A stretch of DNA of 64,000 nt from Cryobacterium lactosi (GCF_004403945.1 NZ_SOHM01000029.1:38978-102977), one strand, 5' to 3'. Numbered from the stretch's first letter, positions 15,147 to 23,706 are shown. A program made the numbers and translations. The notes: generated by a model from the sequence alone, not told the origin.

Positions 15147-17312
15147 CTACACGCTCGCCCCCGCCGGCACCAGGTTGGCCGGCACCGGTTCGTGCCGCAG
15201 GTAGCCGCGCCGGAACCAGCCGCTGCCCGCGGTGAGCGCCCGGAGCTCGATCGCGTACCGCAGCAGCTCGGCATCCGGAATCTCGGCGCTGATCTCGGTG
15301 CGCTCGTCGGCAACCGCGGTGGTGCCGGTCATATGGCCGCGGCGGGTGGACAGGTCGGTCATCACCGGGCCCACGTAGGCATCCGGCACGCTGATCGTCA
15401 CCATCGAGACCGGCTCCAGTAACTGGATGCGGCTGGCCGCGGCGGCCTCCCGCAACGCCAGTGCCCCAGCGGCCTGGAACGCGGCATCCGACGAATCGAC
15501 GCTGTGCGTCTTGCCGCCCACCAGGGTCACCCGGATGTCCACTACGGGGAATCCCGCCGAGACGCCCCGCTCCATCTGGGCCCGCACGCCTTTCTCCACC
15601 GAGGCGACGTAGTGGCCGGGGATGACACCGCCGACGATCCTGTTCACGAATTCGAAGCCTGCCCCGCGTGGCAGCGGCTCCACCTCGATCTCGCAGATGC
15701 CGAACTGGCCGTGCCCGCCGGACTGCTTGACGTACCGGCCCCGGGCGGCGGCCGGGCGGGCGAAGGTTTCCCGCAATGGCGTGATCACCTCCACAGTCTC
15801 CAGCTTCACGCCCTGGGCGCGCAGCCGGTCCAGCACCACCTCGGCGTGCGCCTCCCCCATGCACCAGAGCACCAGCTGGTGGGTTTCGCTGTTGCGCTCC
15901 ACCCGCAGCGTCGGGTCGACGGCCACGATCTTGCCAAGGTTCTTCGCCAACGCGTCGTCGTCGCTGTGCGTTTCGCCGCGCACCGCCACCGGCATCAGCG
16001 GCTCCGGCATCTCCCACGCCGCCACCAGCAGCGGGTTCTCCTTGTCGGACACGGTGTCGCCGGTCTCCGCGTCGGTGAGCCGGGTGAGCGCGCAGATGTC
16101 ACCCGCCACGCAGAACGGCACCGGATGCAGCGTCGCACCGAGCGGGGACTGCAGGTGGGTGATGCGTTCGTCGCTGTCGTGATCGAGGTGGCCGCGCTCG
16201 GTGAGCCCGTGCCCGCCGATGTGCACGATGGAGTCCTCCCGCAGCGTGCCGGAGAAGATCCGCACCAGGCAGACCCGGCCCAGGAACGAGTCGATGGTGG
16301 TGCGCACCACCTCGCCCACCAGCGGGCCGGCCGGGTCACAGGCCAGCGGCCCCGCCGGGTTGCCGTCCAGGTCGGTCACCGTGGGCAGCGCCCGCTCCAC
16401 CGGGCTGGGGAACGCGCCGGTGAGCAGCTCGAGCAGCTCGGCCAGGCCCACCCCGGTCTCGGCGGAGGTCGCCAGCACCGGGTAGAAACTGCCGCGGGCC
16501 ACGGCGATCTCCAGGTCGGCGGTGAGGGTGTCCCTGGCGATGGTCTCGCCGCCGAGGTAACGGTCCAGCAGGGTTTCGTCCTCGCTCTCGGCGATGATGC
16601 CCTCGATCAGGGTGGCCCGCGCCGCGTCGGAATCCACGAGTTCGGCCTCGGTCGCCGGTCGTTGCGCGGCGCCCGCGACGGCATCCGACACCGTGCCGGT
16701 CAGCAGGCCGAGCAACCCGGTGACGACCCCGCCGCTGTGCACCGGCACATACAGCGGCAGCACCCCCGCGCCAAAGCTCTCCCGGCAGGCCGTGAGCACG
16801 GCGTCGTAGCCGGCCCGCGGATGGTCGACCCGGCTGATCACGACGGCCCGCGGCATCCCGATCCGCTCGCACTCCGCCCAGAGCGCGGTGGTCGAGGCGT
16901 CGACGCCGTCCACGGCCGAGACCACGAACACCGCCGCATCCGCCGCCCGCAGCCCGGCGCGCATCTCGCCGATGAAGTCAGCGTAACCCGGGGTGTCGAG
17001 CAGGTTCACCTTGATCTCGCCCACGGTCAGCGGCAGCACCGCGAGCGTGACCGAGCGTTGCTGGTGGATCTCGGACGGGTCGGCGTCGCTCACCGTGTTG
17101 CCGGCCTCGATCGAGCCCAGCCGGGTGATGGCGCCGGTAGCCGCGAGCAGCGCCTCGGCGAGTATGGTCTTGCCCGCACCGGAGCGGCCGACCAGGGCCA
17201 CGTTGCGGATCCGCTCCGGTCGATCGATCGGGCCGCCCTGCGTCGACGCGGCCTTGCGCTGCTCCGCGCCGCCGCGGCCTTTCGACGCATCCTGTGTGCC
17301 TTTTCCCACCAT
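15147..17312 (-). CDS. Elongation factor G-like protein (EF-G2)
   Basis: A 721-aa translational GTPase paralogue. The G1 motif is VGRSGAGKT, G3 is DTPGYADF, and the usual NKxD is replaced by SRVDH, which is characteristic of the EF-G-like (EF-G2) group. EF-G domains II-V follow, with LRETFARPAAARGRYVKQSGGHGQFGICEIEVEP in domain IV and the C-terminal TDLSTRRGHMTG. Length matches EF-G (about 700 aa). EF-G2 proteins bind GTP but are not the main translocase; their role is unclear. The ATG at 17312 (MVGKGTQ) is chosen; the frame upstream to 18038 overlaps the doxX gene and is not protein-like. Confidence 0.92.
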   Translation of the reverse strand: MVGKGTQDASKGRGGAEQRKAASTQGGPIDRPERIRNVALVGRSGAGKTILAEALLAATGAITRLGSIEAGNTVSDADPSEIHQQRSVTLAVLPLTVGEIKVNLLDTPGYADFIGEMRAGLRAADAAVFVVSAVDGVDASTTALWAECERIGMPRAVVISRVDHPRAGYDAVLTACRESFGAGVLPLYVPVHSGGVVTGLLGLLTGTVSDAVAGAAQRPATEAELVDSDAARATLIEGIIAESEDETLLDRYLGGETIARDTLTADLEIAVARGSFYPVLATSAETGVGLAELLELLTGAFPSPVERALPTVTDLDGNPAGPLACDPAGPLVGEVVRTTIDSFLGRVCLVRIFSGTLREDSIVHIGGHGLTERGHLDHDSDERITHLQSPLGATLHPVPFCVAGDICALTRLTDAETGDTVSDKENPLLVAAWEMPEPLMPVAVRGETHSDDDALAKNLGKIVAVDPTLRVERNSETHQLVLWCMGEAHAEVVLDRLRAQGVKLETVEVITPLRETFARPAAARGRYVKQSGGHGQFGICEIEVEPLPRGAGFEFVNRIVGGVIPGHYVASVEKGVRAQMERGVSAGFPVVDIRVTLVGGKTHSVDSSDAAFQAAGALALREAAAASRIQLLEPVSMVTISVPDAYVGPVMTDLSTRRGHMTGTTAVADERTEISAEIPDAELLRYAIELRALTAGSGWFRRGYLRHEPVPANLVPAGASV

Positions 17313-17483
17313 GTGCAGCTCCCGACCTCGTCGTCCCGGCGCCAACCGCACCGTTGTTACCGATTGATACCCAGTCCGGCCCAGTCGGCAAGGGCAGTCG
17401 GCGCTGCCGACCAAAAAGTGTTCACCACCGGCGTTTCTGACGTGCCCAGGTTTGTGGATGCCCGGGATGTTCGTTACGTTCGT

Positions 17484-17506
17484 TTGCAGATGCAACCATG
17501 CATCTG
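17484..17506. promoter_or_regulatory. Overlapping palindromes upstream of doxX
   Basis: TTGCAGATGCAA (17484-17495; TTGCA/TGCAA arms) overlaps CAGATGC...GCATCTG (17487-17493 and 17500-17506). TTGCA-n2-TGCAA is a common form of MarR-type operators, so this may be a redox-responsive site. It lies about 190 bases before the doxX start, within the 376-base divergent gap between EF-G2 and doxX; nothing else stands out in that gap. Confidence 0.45.
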
Positions 17507-17688
17507 TGCCCGGGAGTGACGTTGCCGCTGCATCAGCAGCATCGCCGTCACCGAGGGTTGGCCCACCCCTGCGGGCCGTCACAAGGCCCCGTGGCAACGC
17601 AGCGGAGACGCACTGTCGACCGCACAGCCGTGCCGGCCTTCGGCCGCGCCATCCGCTCACGACCTCCATCGTTCTCGAAAGGAACCCT

Positions 17689-18159
17689 ATGTCGAACAGC
17701 GCAACAGTCTCCACGTCCACCACCCGCTCGACGCGATTCGCCTGGCCCGCCTCGCCGTCGCTCGCCCTGCTCGTTCTGCGTCTGGCGGTCGGCGCGGTGT
17801 TCATCGCCCACGGTGCCCAGAAGGTCTTCGTGTTTGGCTTCGCTGGAACGAGCGGATCCTTCGCCGACATGGGCGTGCCCCTCGCCGAGGTGGTCGGGCC
17901 GCTGGTGGGGCTGCTCGAGTTGATCGGCGGCGCGCTGCTCGTGCTGGGCCTCGCGACCCGGCTGATCGGCGCCGCGCTGGCCGTGAACATGCTCGTGGCC
18001 ACCGTTCTCGTGCACCTGTCCGCCGGCATCTTCGTCACCGAGGGCGGCTACGAGTTCACCCTCGTGCTGGGCGCCAGCGCCGTGGCCTTCGTTCTCGCCG
18101 GCGCCGGCAGGTTCTCGCTCGACGCGCTGCTGACGCAGAGCCGAGCCACGCGGGTCTAA
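17689..18159 (+). CDS. DoxX-family membrane protein
   Basis: A 156-aa membrane protein of the DoxX family with four helices, starting at the ATG at 17689 behind GAAAGGA. Diagnostic segments are LLVLRLAVGAVFIAHGAQKVF, then GLLELIGGALLVLGLATRLIGAALAVNMLVA. DoxX proteins are linked to thiol and oxidative-stress defence in actinobacteria and to quinone/thiosulfate chemistry elsewhere. It is followed by an unusually strong terminator, so it is probably transcribed alone. Confidence 0.9.
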   Translation: MSNSATVSTSTTRSTRFAWPASPSLALLVLRLAVGAVFIAHGAQKVFVFGFAGTSGSFADMGVPLAEVVGPLVGLLELIGGALLVLGLATRLIGAALAVNMLVATVLVHLSAGIFVTEGGYEFTLVLGASAVAFVLAGAGRFSLDALLTQSRATRV

Positions 18160-18179
18160 CCGCGCTCGCTGCACAACAC

Positions 18180-18221
18180 CGGGCCGGGATGCGCGCAACT
18201 TTTTGCGCGCATCCCGGCCCG
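18180..18221 (+). terminator. Strong intrinsic terminator after doxX
   Basis: A perfect 18-bp stem (left arm GGGCCGGGATGCGCGCAA, right arm its exact complement) with a CTTT loop, extendable by one further C-G pair. It starts 20 bases after the doxX stop. The downstream tract GTCTTCGTCT is only moderately T-rich. Confidence 0.85.
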
Positions 18222-18270
18222 TCTTCGTCTCAGGACAGGGTCCGGTCGCGGCGGCCGTTACGCTCGATCC

Positions 18271-18738
18271 ATGGCTACCCGATCTGCGCGCGACCCTCGA
18301 GCACGCCCGGCGGGGCGGATGCCTGCGCCGGCAGGGCGCGGCACCTCCCGTCGCAGTCCCACCGCGGTGCACTACCTGCCGATCCTGCTCTTCGCCCTCG
18401 GCTACCTCGTGGTGAACGCGTTGTGGCCGATCCCCCTCTGGGTGGCCGGCGTCTACCTCGTTGCCAGCATCGTCAGCTTCGTCGTTTATGCGGCCGACAA
18501 ATCCGCCGCCCGGGCCGACCGGCGGCGGGTACCGGAGCGGACATTGCTCGGGTTGGGCATCGTGGGCGGCTGGCCGGGCGCCATCGTGGCCCAGCAGATG
18601 CTGCGGCACAAGACGCAGAAGGCCAGCTTCCGCCGGGCATTCTGGGGCAGCGTGGTCGTGAACGTCATCGTATTCGCGGTGTTCGCGACGCCGGCGTTCG
18701 CCCTGTTCGTGGAGTGGACGAAGCGTTCGTTGCTCTGA
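18271..18738 (+). CDS. DUF1294 membrane protein
   Basis: A 155-aa protein with a ~30-residue basic N-terminus followed by the DUF1294 pattern: FVVYAADKSAARADRRRVPERTLLGLGIVGGWPGAIVAQQMLRHKTQKASF, flanked by membrane helices. DUF1294 proteins are sometimes fused to cold-shock domains; no such domain is present here. Function unknown. The ATG at 18271 is the plausible start, though the basic leader could also be trimmed at the Met within GGRMPAPAG. Confidence 0.88.
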   Translation: MATRSARDPRARPAGRMPAPAGRGTSRRSPTAVHYLPILLFALGYLVVNALWPIPLWVAGVYLVASIVSFVVYAADKSAARADRRRVPERTLLGLGIVGGWPGAIVAQQMLRHKTQKASFRRAFWGSVVVNVIVFAVFATPAFALFVEWTKRSLL

Positions 18739-18770
18739 CCCGGCGGCCGCCGGGCTCACTGTCTCGCGGT

Positions 18771-18832
18771 GCGCGGGCAAGGCGCCGCTGCGCGGGTGGC
18801 GCGCCACCCGCCTAGCGGCGCCTGACCCGCGC
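18771..18832. repeat. Nested palindromic intergenic repeat, copy E
   Basis: Core GCGGGTGGCGCGCCACCCGC with outer GCGCGGG / CCCGCGC arms. It lies between two converging genes (DUF1294 and putP). Confidence 0.88.
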
Positions 18833-18877
18833 AGCCCGTCGCATCCGCAACCCGGCTAGGGCCGCCCGGCTGCTGAA

Positions 18878-20383
18878 CTAGACGGTGGCCTTCTCGGGCT
18901 CCGTGTAGTCCTGCCGAGCCTGCGCCACGGCGGCGTCGAACTCGGTGTCGATCTCGACCGACGGCTTGTAGGTGGCGAAGGACACCACCACGGCCACGAG
19001 CAGGCTGGCGGCGAAGCCGGGCACGATCTCGTACATGGTGGCGCTCAGCGGGGAGTTGCCCCAGATGAACACCACGACGGCGCCGGTCACCATGCCGGCC
19101 AGGGCGCCCCAGGTGGAGAGCTTCTTCCAGTACAGCGAAAGCAGCACCACGGGGCCGAACGCGGCACCGAAGCCGGCCCAGGCGAAACCGACGAGCTCCA
19201 GGATGGTGGCATCGCGGTTCAGCGCAATCACCCCGGCCACGAGGGCCACCAGCAGCACGCCGAGCCGGCCGAGCATCACCATCTGCTTGGGCGACGCATC
19301 CTTCTTGCCCACGATCTTGTAGAGGTCCTCCACCAGCGCCGACGAGCACACGATCAGCTGCGACGAGATGGTGCTCATGATGGCGGCGAGCACCGCGGCG
19401 AGCACCAGGCCGGCCAAGAACGGGTGGAACAGGATCTGCGAGAGCAGCAGGAACACCGTCTCGGGGTTGTTCAGGGTGAGGTCGGGGTTCTGCTGGAAGT
19501 ACGCGATGCCGATCAGCGCGGTGGCGACGGCGCCGAGCGCGGTGAGGATCATCCAGCCGATGCCGATGCGACGGCCGGCCTTGGCATCCTTGGGGCTGCG
19601 CAGCGCCATGAAGCGCACCAGGATGTGCGGCTGGCCCACGTAGCCCAGGCCCCACGCGGCGGCCGAGATGACGCCGAGCACCGAGCCGCCGGCGGTGAAG
19701 GAGAGCAGGTCGGGGTTGACCTCGCGGATGGAGTCGATGGTGGCGCCGAGGCCGCCGGTTTCGTTGAGGGCCACCAGGGGCACCACGACCAGAGCGGCGA
19801 GCATGAGCAGGCCCTGCGCCACGTCGGTGAGGGTGGCGCCGAGGAAGCCGCCGAAGAGCGTGTAGAGCAGGGTGACGCCGGCGACGATGAGCATGCCGGC
19901 GAGGAAGGTGGAGCCGAACGAGTTCTCGAAGAACACCCCGCCGGCGACCATGCCGGAGGAGACGTAGAACGTGAAGAACACCAGAATGATCACGCCGGAG
20001 ACCACACGCAGCAGCCGGGACGAGTCTTTGAGCCGGTTCTCGAAGAAGCTCGGGATGGTGATCGAGTTGTTCGACACGGCCGTGTACGAGCGCAGCCGGG
20101 GGGCCACGAACTTCCAGTTCAGCCAGGCGCCGATGGTCAGGCCGATGGCGATCCACGCCTCCACCAGACCGGACACGTAGATGGCGCCGGGGAGGCCGAG
20201 TAGCAGCCAGCCCGACATGTCGGAGGCGCCGGCGCTGAGGGCCGCGGTGCCGGGCTTCAGGCCCCGGCCGGCGAGCATGTAGTCGTCAAGATCTTTGGTT
20301 TGACGGAAGGCGAAATAGCCGATGGCGAGCATCCCGATGAAGTACAAAACAATCGCTATGAGCTGAAAAGTCTGGTCTGACAT
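18878..20383 (-). CDS. putP: Sodium/proline symporter PutP
   Basis: A 501-aa sodium:solute symporter with about 13 membrane helices. The start (FQLIAIVLYFIGMLAIGYFAFRQTKDLDDYMLAGRGL) and SDMSGWLLLGLPGAIYVSGL are those of PutP-type proline carriers. The GVTLLYTLFGGFLGATLTDVAQGLLM region carries the Na+-linked helices, and length matches PutP (about 500 aa). The ATG at 20383 has AAAGGAC upstream. It is transcribed alone; the 280 bases upstream hold no gene. Confidence 0.95.
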   Translation of the reverse strand: MSDQTFQLIAIVLYFIGMLAIGYFAFRQTKDLDDYMLAGRGLKPGTAALSAGASDMSGWLLLGLPGAIYVSGLVEAWIAIGLTIGAWLNWKFVAPRLRSYTAVSNNSITIPSFFENRLKDSSRLLRVVSGVIILVFFTFYVSSGMVAGGVFFENSFGSTFLAGMLIVAGVTLLYTLFGGFLGATLTDVAQGLLMLAALVVVPLVALNETGGLGATIDSIREVNPDLLSFTAGGSVLGVISAAAWGLGYVGQPHILVRFMALRSPKDAKAGRRIGIGWMILTALGAVATALIGIAYFQQNPDLTLNNPETVFLLLSQILFHPFLAGLVLAAVLAAIMSTISSQLIVCSSALVEDLYKIVGKKDASPKQMVMLGRLGVLLVALVAGVIALNRDATILELVGFAWAGFGAAFGPVVLLSLYWKKLSTWGALAGMVTGAVVVFIWGNSPLSATMYEIVPGFAASLLVAVVVSFATYKPSVEIDTEFDAAVAQARQDYTEPEKATV

Positions 20384-20663
20384 TGTGTCCTTTAGATCGT
20401 GTTTCCGGCCTGCAGGCAGGCGGATGCCGCGTAAACGGACAAGAGAAGTCGCCTAGTCTCACATACCCTGCGGGTTTCTGTGAAGTCTCACAACCCGGTC
20501 GCACGCCTCCGGCACCCCGCCGATCCCAGTCATAGCCCCGGCCGCGCGCAACTCCTGCAATTTTCCAGCCACGAGCCGTGGATGCCCGTAATTGCGGGGC
20601 ATCCGCCGGTTGATGGTGTGGCCAGATGTGCCCGGTAGAGCGGGGCGTGCTGCCGGGTGCGCC

Positions 20664-21074
20664 CTACCGCGGCCGCCGCAGCCGAATCGGCCCCTTGGCG
20701 GTCGACGGGTCCACCACGGAGCCGCCTTGCGTGATCTCCAGGTCCCCGCGGGCGACCATGCGCCGAGCAGCCCGGCGGGAGGGCTCCATCAGGTCGCGCC
20801 ACTCCTCCCCGCCGATCGCCCGAGCCGCGTCGGACGGGCAGATCGTCGCATCCTGCGCCCGGGCGGCGAGCAGGGTTGCGATGGTCTCCTCTAGGCGCAG
20901 GTCGGTGTCGTCGATGCGGTGGGAGCGGCACGCGTCGGAGCAGTACTTCACCGCATCCCAGTTCTTGGCCCACTTGGCCCGCCACTGGATGCGCCGCCCG
21001 CACGACGCGCAGGTCTTGTCGCCCCGGTCACCGGCGGCGTCCGGCTCGGCGGGGGTGCGTTGACGATGGGCCAT
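20664..21074 (-). CDS. DUF2256 + DUF3253 protein
   Basis: A 136-aa protein made of two small domains. Residues ~20-55 carry CASCGRRIQWRAKWAKNW...YCSDACR, a four-cysteine zinc-ribbon-like DUF2256 motif. Residues ~60-130 are a winged-helix-like DUF3253 domain (ATICPSDAARAIGGEEWRDLMEPSRRAARRMVARGDLEITQGG). The pairing is common in bacteria, but the role is unknown; a nucleic-acid-binding function is an inference from the folds. Confidence 0.85.
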   Translation of the reverse strand: MAHRQRTPAEPDAAGDRGDKTCASCGRRIQWRAKWAKNWDAVKYCSDACRSHRIDDTDLRLEETIATLLAARAQDATICPSDAARAIGGEEWRDLMEPSRRAARRMVARGDLEITQGGSVVDPSTAKGPIRLRRPR

Positions 21075-21177
21075 GCCTTCTATCTTGCGGGATGCGGCCC
21101 GGGCCGTGTGTTGCTCGGTGCGGTACCGGAGGGGTTGCTCGGTACTGGTTGCCCGGTGGGTCCCGGAGGGCTTGCCC

Positions 21178-21247
21178 GGTACGGGTTGCGCGGTGCGGGT
21201 TGCGCGGTGCGGGTTGCCCGGTGCGGGTTGCGCGGTTGCGGCTTCTC
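21178..21247. repeat. 14-bp tandem repeat (GGTGCGGGTTGCGC)
   Basis: Five consecutive 14-base units (starts 21178, 21192, 21206, 21220, 21234), the middle ones nearly identical. More degenerate units extend back to about 21138. It lies in the 344-base gap between DUF2256 and the quinone oxidoreductase gene. No convincing gene covers it. Confidence 0.8.
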
Positions 21248-21300
21248 GGTGACGCTCGCCAGGAACTCACCACACCTCGCCGCGCCCGAGGACCTCGCTG

Positions 21301-21356
21301 CGCCCCGTGTGGCCCAGTGCACCAGCTATAGCTGGCGCATCCAGCCACACGGGGCG
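21301..21356. terminator. Composite hairpin downstream of the quinone oxidoreductase
   Basis: A perfect 13-bp outer inverted repeat (CGCCCCGTGTGGC at 21301 and its complement at 21344-21356) encloses a perfect 14-bp palindrome CCAGCTATAGCTGG at 21322-21335. It lies 63 bases past the stop of the minus-strand oxidoreductase, so it may end that transcript. There is no obvious T-tract, and the nested form resembles a repeat element as much as a terminator. Confidence 0.55.
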
Positions 21357-21418
21357 CACCCGGCCATACCCGGCGCACCGGCGACAATCCAGCGCAGGCC
21401 CGGGCCTCCAATCGCCCC

Positions 21419-22453
21419 CTACGCCCCGGCCGACACGTCGATCAGCACCTTGCCCACCACACCGCTCTCCACCAGCGCATGGGCGTCCGCCGTGTGCGCA
21501 AGGTCGGTGCGGTGCAGCGGCAGCCCGGCGTCCTCCCCCACGGCGAGCGCACCATCGGCGAGGGCCGCGTTGATGTCCTCGGCCGCGGCCCGGATCGCCT
21601 CCATGCCCACGGTGTAGAGCAGCACAAACTGGTAGCGCACGTTGAGACTGAAATGCTTCCGCACATCGAGGGTCATCTGGTCGCCGCCGTTGTTGGCGTA
21701 AACCGCGATCGACCCGCGGTTGCGGATGACGGCCAGGTCGAGCTCGGAGTTCTGGGCGGGCGCGACCTCCACGATCAGGTCCACTCCGTCCGGGGCGATC
21801 GCCCGGATCTGATCAACGATGTCATCGTCGGTGTAGGTGAGCACGTGCTGCGCCCCGGCCGCGGTGGCCAGCGCCGCCTTGACCGGTGAACTCACGGTCG
21901 TGATGACGGATGCCCCGGCCCACCGGGCCAGCTGAATCGCGGCATGCCCGACCGCACCGGCCCCACCGGCCACGAGCACCACCTTGCCGGCCAGCGCTCC
22001 CGGGTGCAGCCGCCGCGGACCGTCCTCGGCCACGGTCAGCGCACGGTGTGCCGTGATCGCCGGCACGCCCATGCTCGCGCCCTGGTCGAAGCTCGCATTC
22101 GCCGGCAGCTTGAAGACACGCTCCGCGGGCAGCACGGCCTGCTCCTGCGCGGACCCACTGTTCGCCCGCTGGTATGCCGCGAGCGCCAGCCACACCCGAT
22201 CGCCGACCGCCACATTCTCTACGCCCGCGCCGACCGCATCCACGATGCCGGCGCCGTCCTGGCCGGGCACCACATCGTCAAAGGGCAGTTTGTCGCCCGG
22301 AGCGGAGCCGCGACGCGACTTCCAGTCGGTGGGGTTCACCCCCGCGACTACGAGTCGCACCCGCACCTCGCCGGCGCCGGGGTCGGTCACCGGCCGATCC
22401 ACGAGCTGGAGCACGGACGGGTCACCGGTCTGGCTGTACACAATGGCTTTCAT
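21419..22453 (-). CDS. NADPH:quinone oxidoreductase (MDR superfamily)
   Basis: A 344-aa medium-chain dehydrogenase/reductase without the catalytic zinc cysteines, as in quinone oxidoreductases (QOR). The nucleotide site is VLVAGGAGAVGHAAIQLARWAG. The N-terminal GroES-like domain has VNPTDWKSRRG and VPGQDGAGIVDAVG. Length is normal for the family. It reduces quinones or enals with NADPH. It is monocistronic, with repeats on both sides. Confidence 0.9.
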   Translation of the reverse strand: MKAIVYSQTGDPSVLQLVDRPVTDPGAGEVRVRLVVAGVNPTDWKSRRGSAPGDKLPFDDVVPGQDGAGIVDAVGAGVENVAVGDRVWLALAAYQRANSGSAQEQAVLPAERVFKLPANASFDQGASMGVPAITAHRALTVAEDGPRRLHPGALAGKVVLVAGGAGAVGHAAIQLARWAGASVITTVSSPVKAALATAAGAQHVLTYTDDDIVDQIRAIAPDGVDLIVEVAPAQNSELDLAVIRNRGSIAVYANNGGDQMTLDVRKHFSLNVRYQFVLLYTVGMEAIRAAAEDINAALADGALAVGEDAGLPLHRTDLAHTADAHALVESGVVGKVLIDVSAGA

Positions 22454-22548
22454 ATATGGGGCAACACCGGCGCGGGTGGAATGTTTCCCGGTGTCCTCCG
22501 TCGGGTGGCACTGCTCGGCTCGCGCGGGCCCTCCGCGCCGCTTTCGGG

Positions 22549-22643
22549 GGTTACTCGGGTCACGCGCCGCCTTCGAGGGTTACACGGGTCAAGCCGCGCC
22601 GATTTGCGGGTTACTCGGGTCGGGCCGCGCCGCCTACGAGCGT
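22549..22643. repeat. ~30-bp tandem repeat (GGTTACTCGGGT units)
   Basis: GGTTACTCGGGT at 22549, GGTTACACGGGT at 22578, GGTTACTCGGGT at 22609 and a decayed unit near 22640 recur every 29-31 bases, separated by GC-rich CGCGCCG stretches. The array runs directly into palindromic repeat copy F. The whole 479-base divergent gap here is repetitive and has no gene. Confidence 0.7.
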
Positions 22644-22706
22644 TGCGCGGGTCAGGCGCCGGTAGGCGGGTGGCGCGCCACCCGCCTAGCGGCGCCTGAC
22701 CCGCAT
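22644..22706. repeat. Nested palindromic intergenic repeat, copy F
   Basis: Core GGCGGGTGGCGCGCCACCCGCC with outer GCGGGTCAGGCGCC / GGCGCCTGACCCGC arms, which are near-perfect complements. It lies in the divergent gap before the second 68-aa membrane protein gene, as copy B does before the first. Confidence 0.88.
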
Positions 22707-22708
22707 AT

Positions 22709-22850
22709 CGCCTCGCACGGCCGCAAAAACGGGCGGAGCGGGTGCCTCACACGGTCACAGCGCCTCGAACGGCCGCAAAACGGGCGGAGCGGGTGCCTCA
22801 CGCGGTCGTAGCGCCGCACCCGAGCCGCAACACCGGGCGGAGACGGAGCT
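22709..22850. repeat. ~52-bp tandem repeat
   Basis: Two nearly identical units (22709-22760 and 22761-22811) both carry CACGGCCGCAAAA or AACGGCCGCAAAA, followed by CGGGCGGAGCGGGTGCCTCA. A third, degenerate unit continues to about 22850 (GAGCCGCAAC...CGGGCGGAG). It lies between palindromic copy F and the 68-aa gene. Confidence 0.8.
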
Positions 22851-22932
22851 ACACTCACTGCGCGGGTGACGCCCGCACCCACAACCGCTCCGCGCGCCCG
22901 CACCACACCGACTCCCCAGAAAGCAGGCCGCC

Positions 22933-23139
22933 ATGACCGTCCCGCGCCTTCTCCTCGTCGCCGGCATCGCGCTCCTCTTCTACCTCCTGGGCACCAGGTC
23001 CGGCCGCAAGCGATCTACTCAGCTTCGCGACAGCGCCCTCCAGGTGTGGCACTCCCCCGAGTCGAAGAAGGCCCGCGGCAAGCTGCAGAAGTTGGCCAAA
23101 CGCAACGCGAAGAAGATCGACAAGGCCGTTCACCACTAG
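22933..23139 (+). CDS. Small basic single-pass membrane protein (paralogue 2)
   Basis: A 68-aa protein of the same length and plan as the one at 1904-2110. It has one N-terminal helix (LLLVAGIALLFYLLGTRSG) and then a Lys/Arg-rich tail ending in AKKIDKAVHH, against TKAVQR at the other copy. Its leader also matches that gene (CAGAAAGCAGGCC...CCATGACC). Both copies lie downstream of a palindromic repeat. It converges with the SOUL gene with 3 bases between. Function unknown. Confidence 0.8.
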   Translation: MTVPRLLLVAGIALLFYLLGTRSGRKRSTQLRDSALQVWHSPESKKARGKLQKLAKRNAKKIDKAVHH

Positions 23140-23142
23140 CTG

Positions 23143-23706
23143 TCAGGCGCCGAGGTCCAGCAGCACTTCGTTGCGCCGCAGGAACGCGGGCTTGAACGGC
23201 GGGTCGAACCGAGCGAACCGCGGCTCACCCGTCGCCGTGAGCCCGGCCGCGGCGACCGCCGCTCGAAGTTCCTCCAGGTGCTGGCGGTAGCCATCCTCGG
23301 TCCAGCGCCCACGGTATCGGATGGCCGCCACCAGGCTCTCTGGAACAGTGCGCAGGTGCACCTGCGGGCTGGTCGGGCGCGGAGCGGTGTCTTCGGTGAG
23401 CCCGGCGGGCAACACGAACGCGACCCGATGGCTGCCGTCGGTTGCGTCACCAGGCCGTTGCACAACCGGAGCCGTCATCGCGATCCGGGTCGAGGCGGCA
23501 TCCTGAACCACGGGGGCCGTCATCGCCACCTTCGTTCGGAACACGTTCTCACCGCTGATGTAGTTGAACAGGTACCGGAAGGCACGATTGCCGGCATCCT
23601 CGAATGGCCCGGTCACAACGACTTCGGCCAGAACGTGCTCGGGGTAGCGGCGCACCTCGAAGTCGTCGAAGCTCCGCACCACGTCATAAGGCTGCTGCTC
23701 GGTCAT
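23143..23706 (-). CDS. SOUL-family heme-binding-like protein
   Basis: A 187-aa protein of the SOUL/HEBP family. Landmarks are QPYDVVRSFDDFEVRRYPEHVLAEV at the N-terminus, AFRYLFNYISGEN, and the repeated IAMTAPVVQ element followed by HRVAFVLPAG. The family binds heme or other tetrapyrroles in some members; in bacteria the role is unsettled. The ATG at 23706 (MTEQQP) is chosen, because the upstream extension is Arg/Gln-rich and not family-like. Confidence 0.92.
   Translation of the reverse strand: MTEQQPYDVVRSFDDFEVRRYPEHVLAEVVVTGPFEDAGNRAFRYLFNYISGENVFRTKVAMTAPVVQDAASTRIAMTAPVVQRPGDATDGSHRVAFVLPAGLTEDTAPRPTSPQVHLRTVPESLVAAIRYRGRWTEDGYRQHLEELRAAVAAAGLTATGEPRFARFDPPFKPAFLRRNEVLLDLGA

Noticed and set aside
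15147-18038. A 963-codon version of the EF-G2 gene
   Set aside because: The extra part is antisense to doxX and not protein-like; the family start is MVGKGTQ at 17312.
22549-22850. CRISPR array
   Set aside because: The repeats are tandem or have only short degenerate spacers and no cas gene is present.
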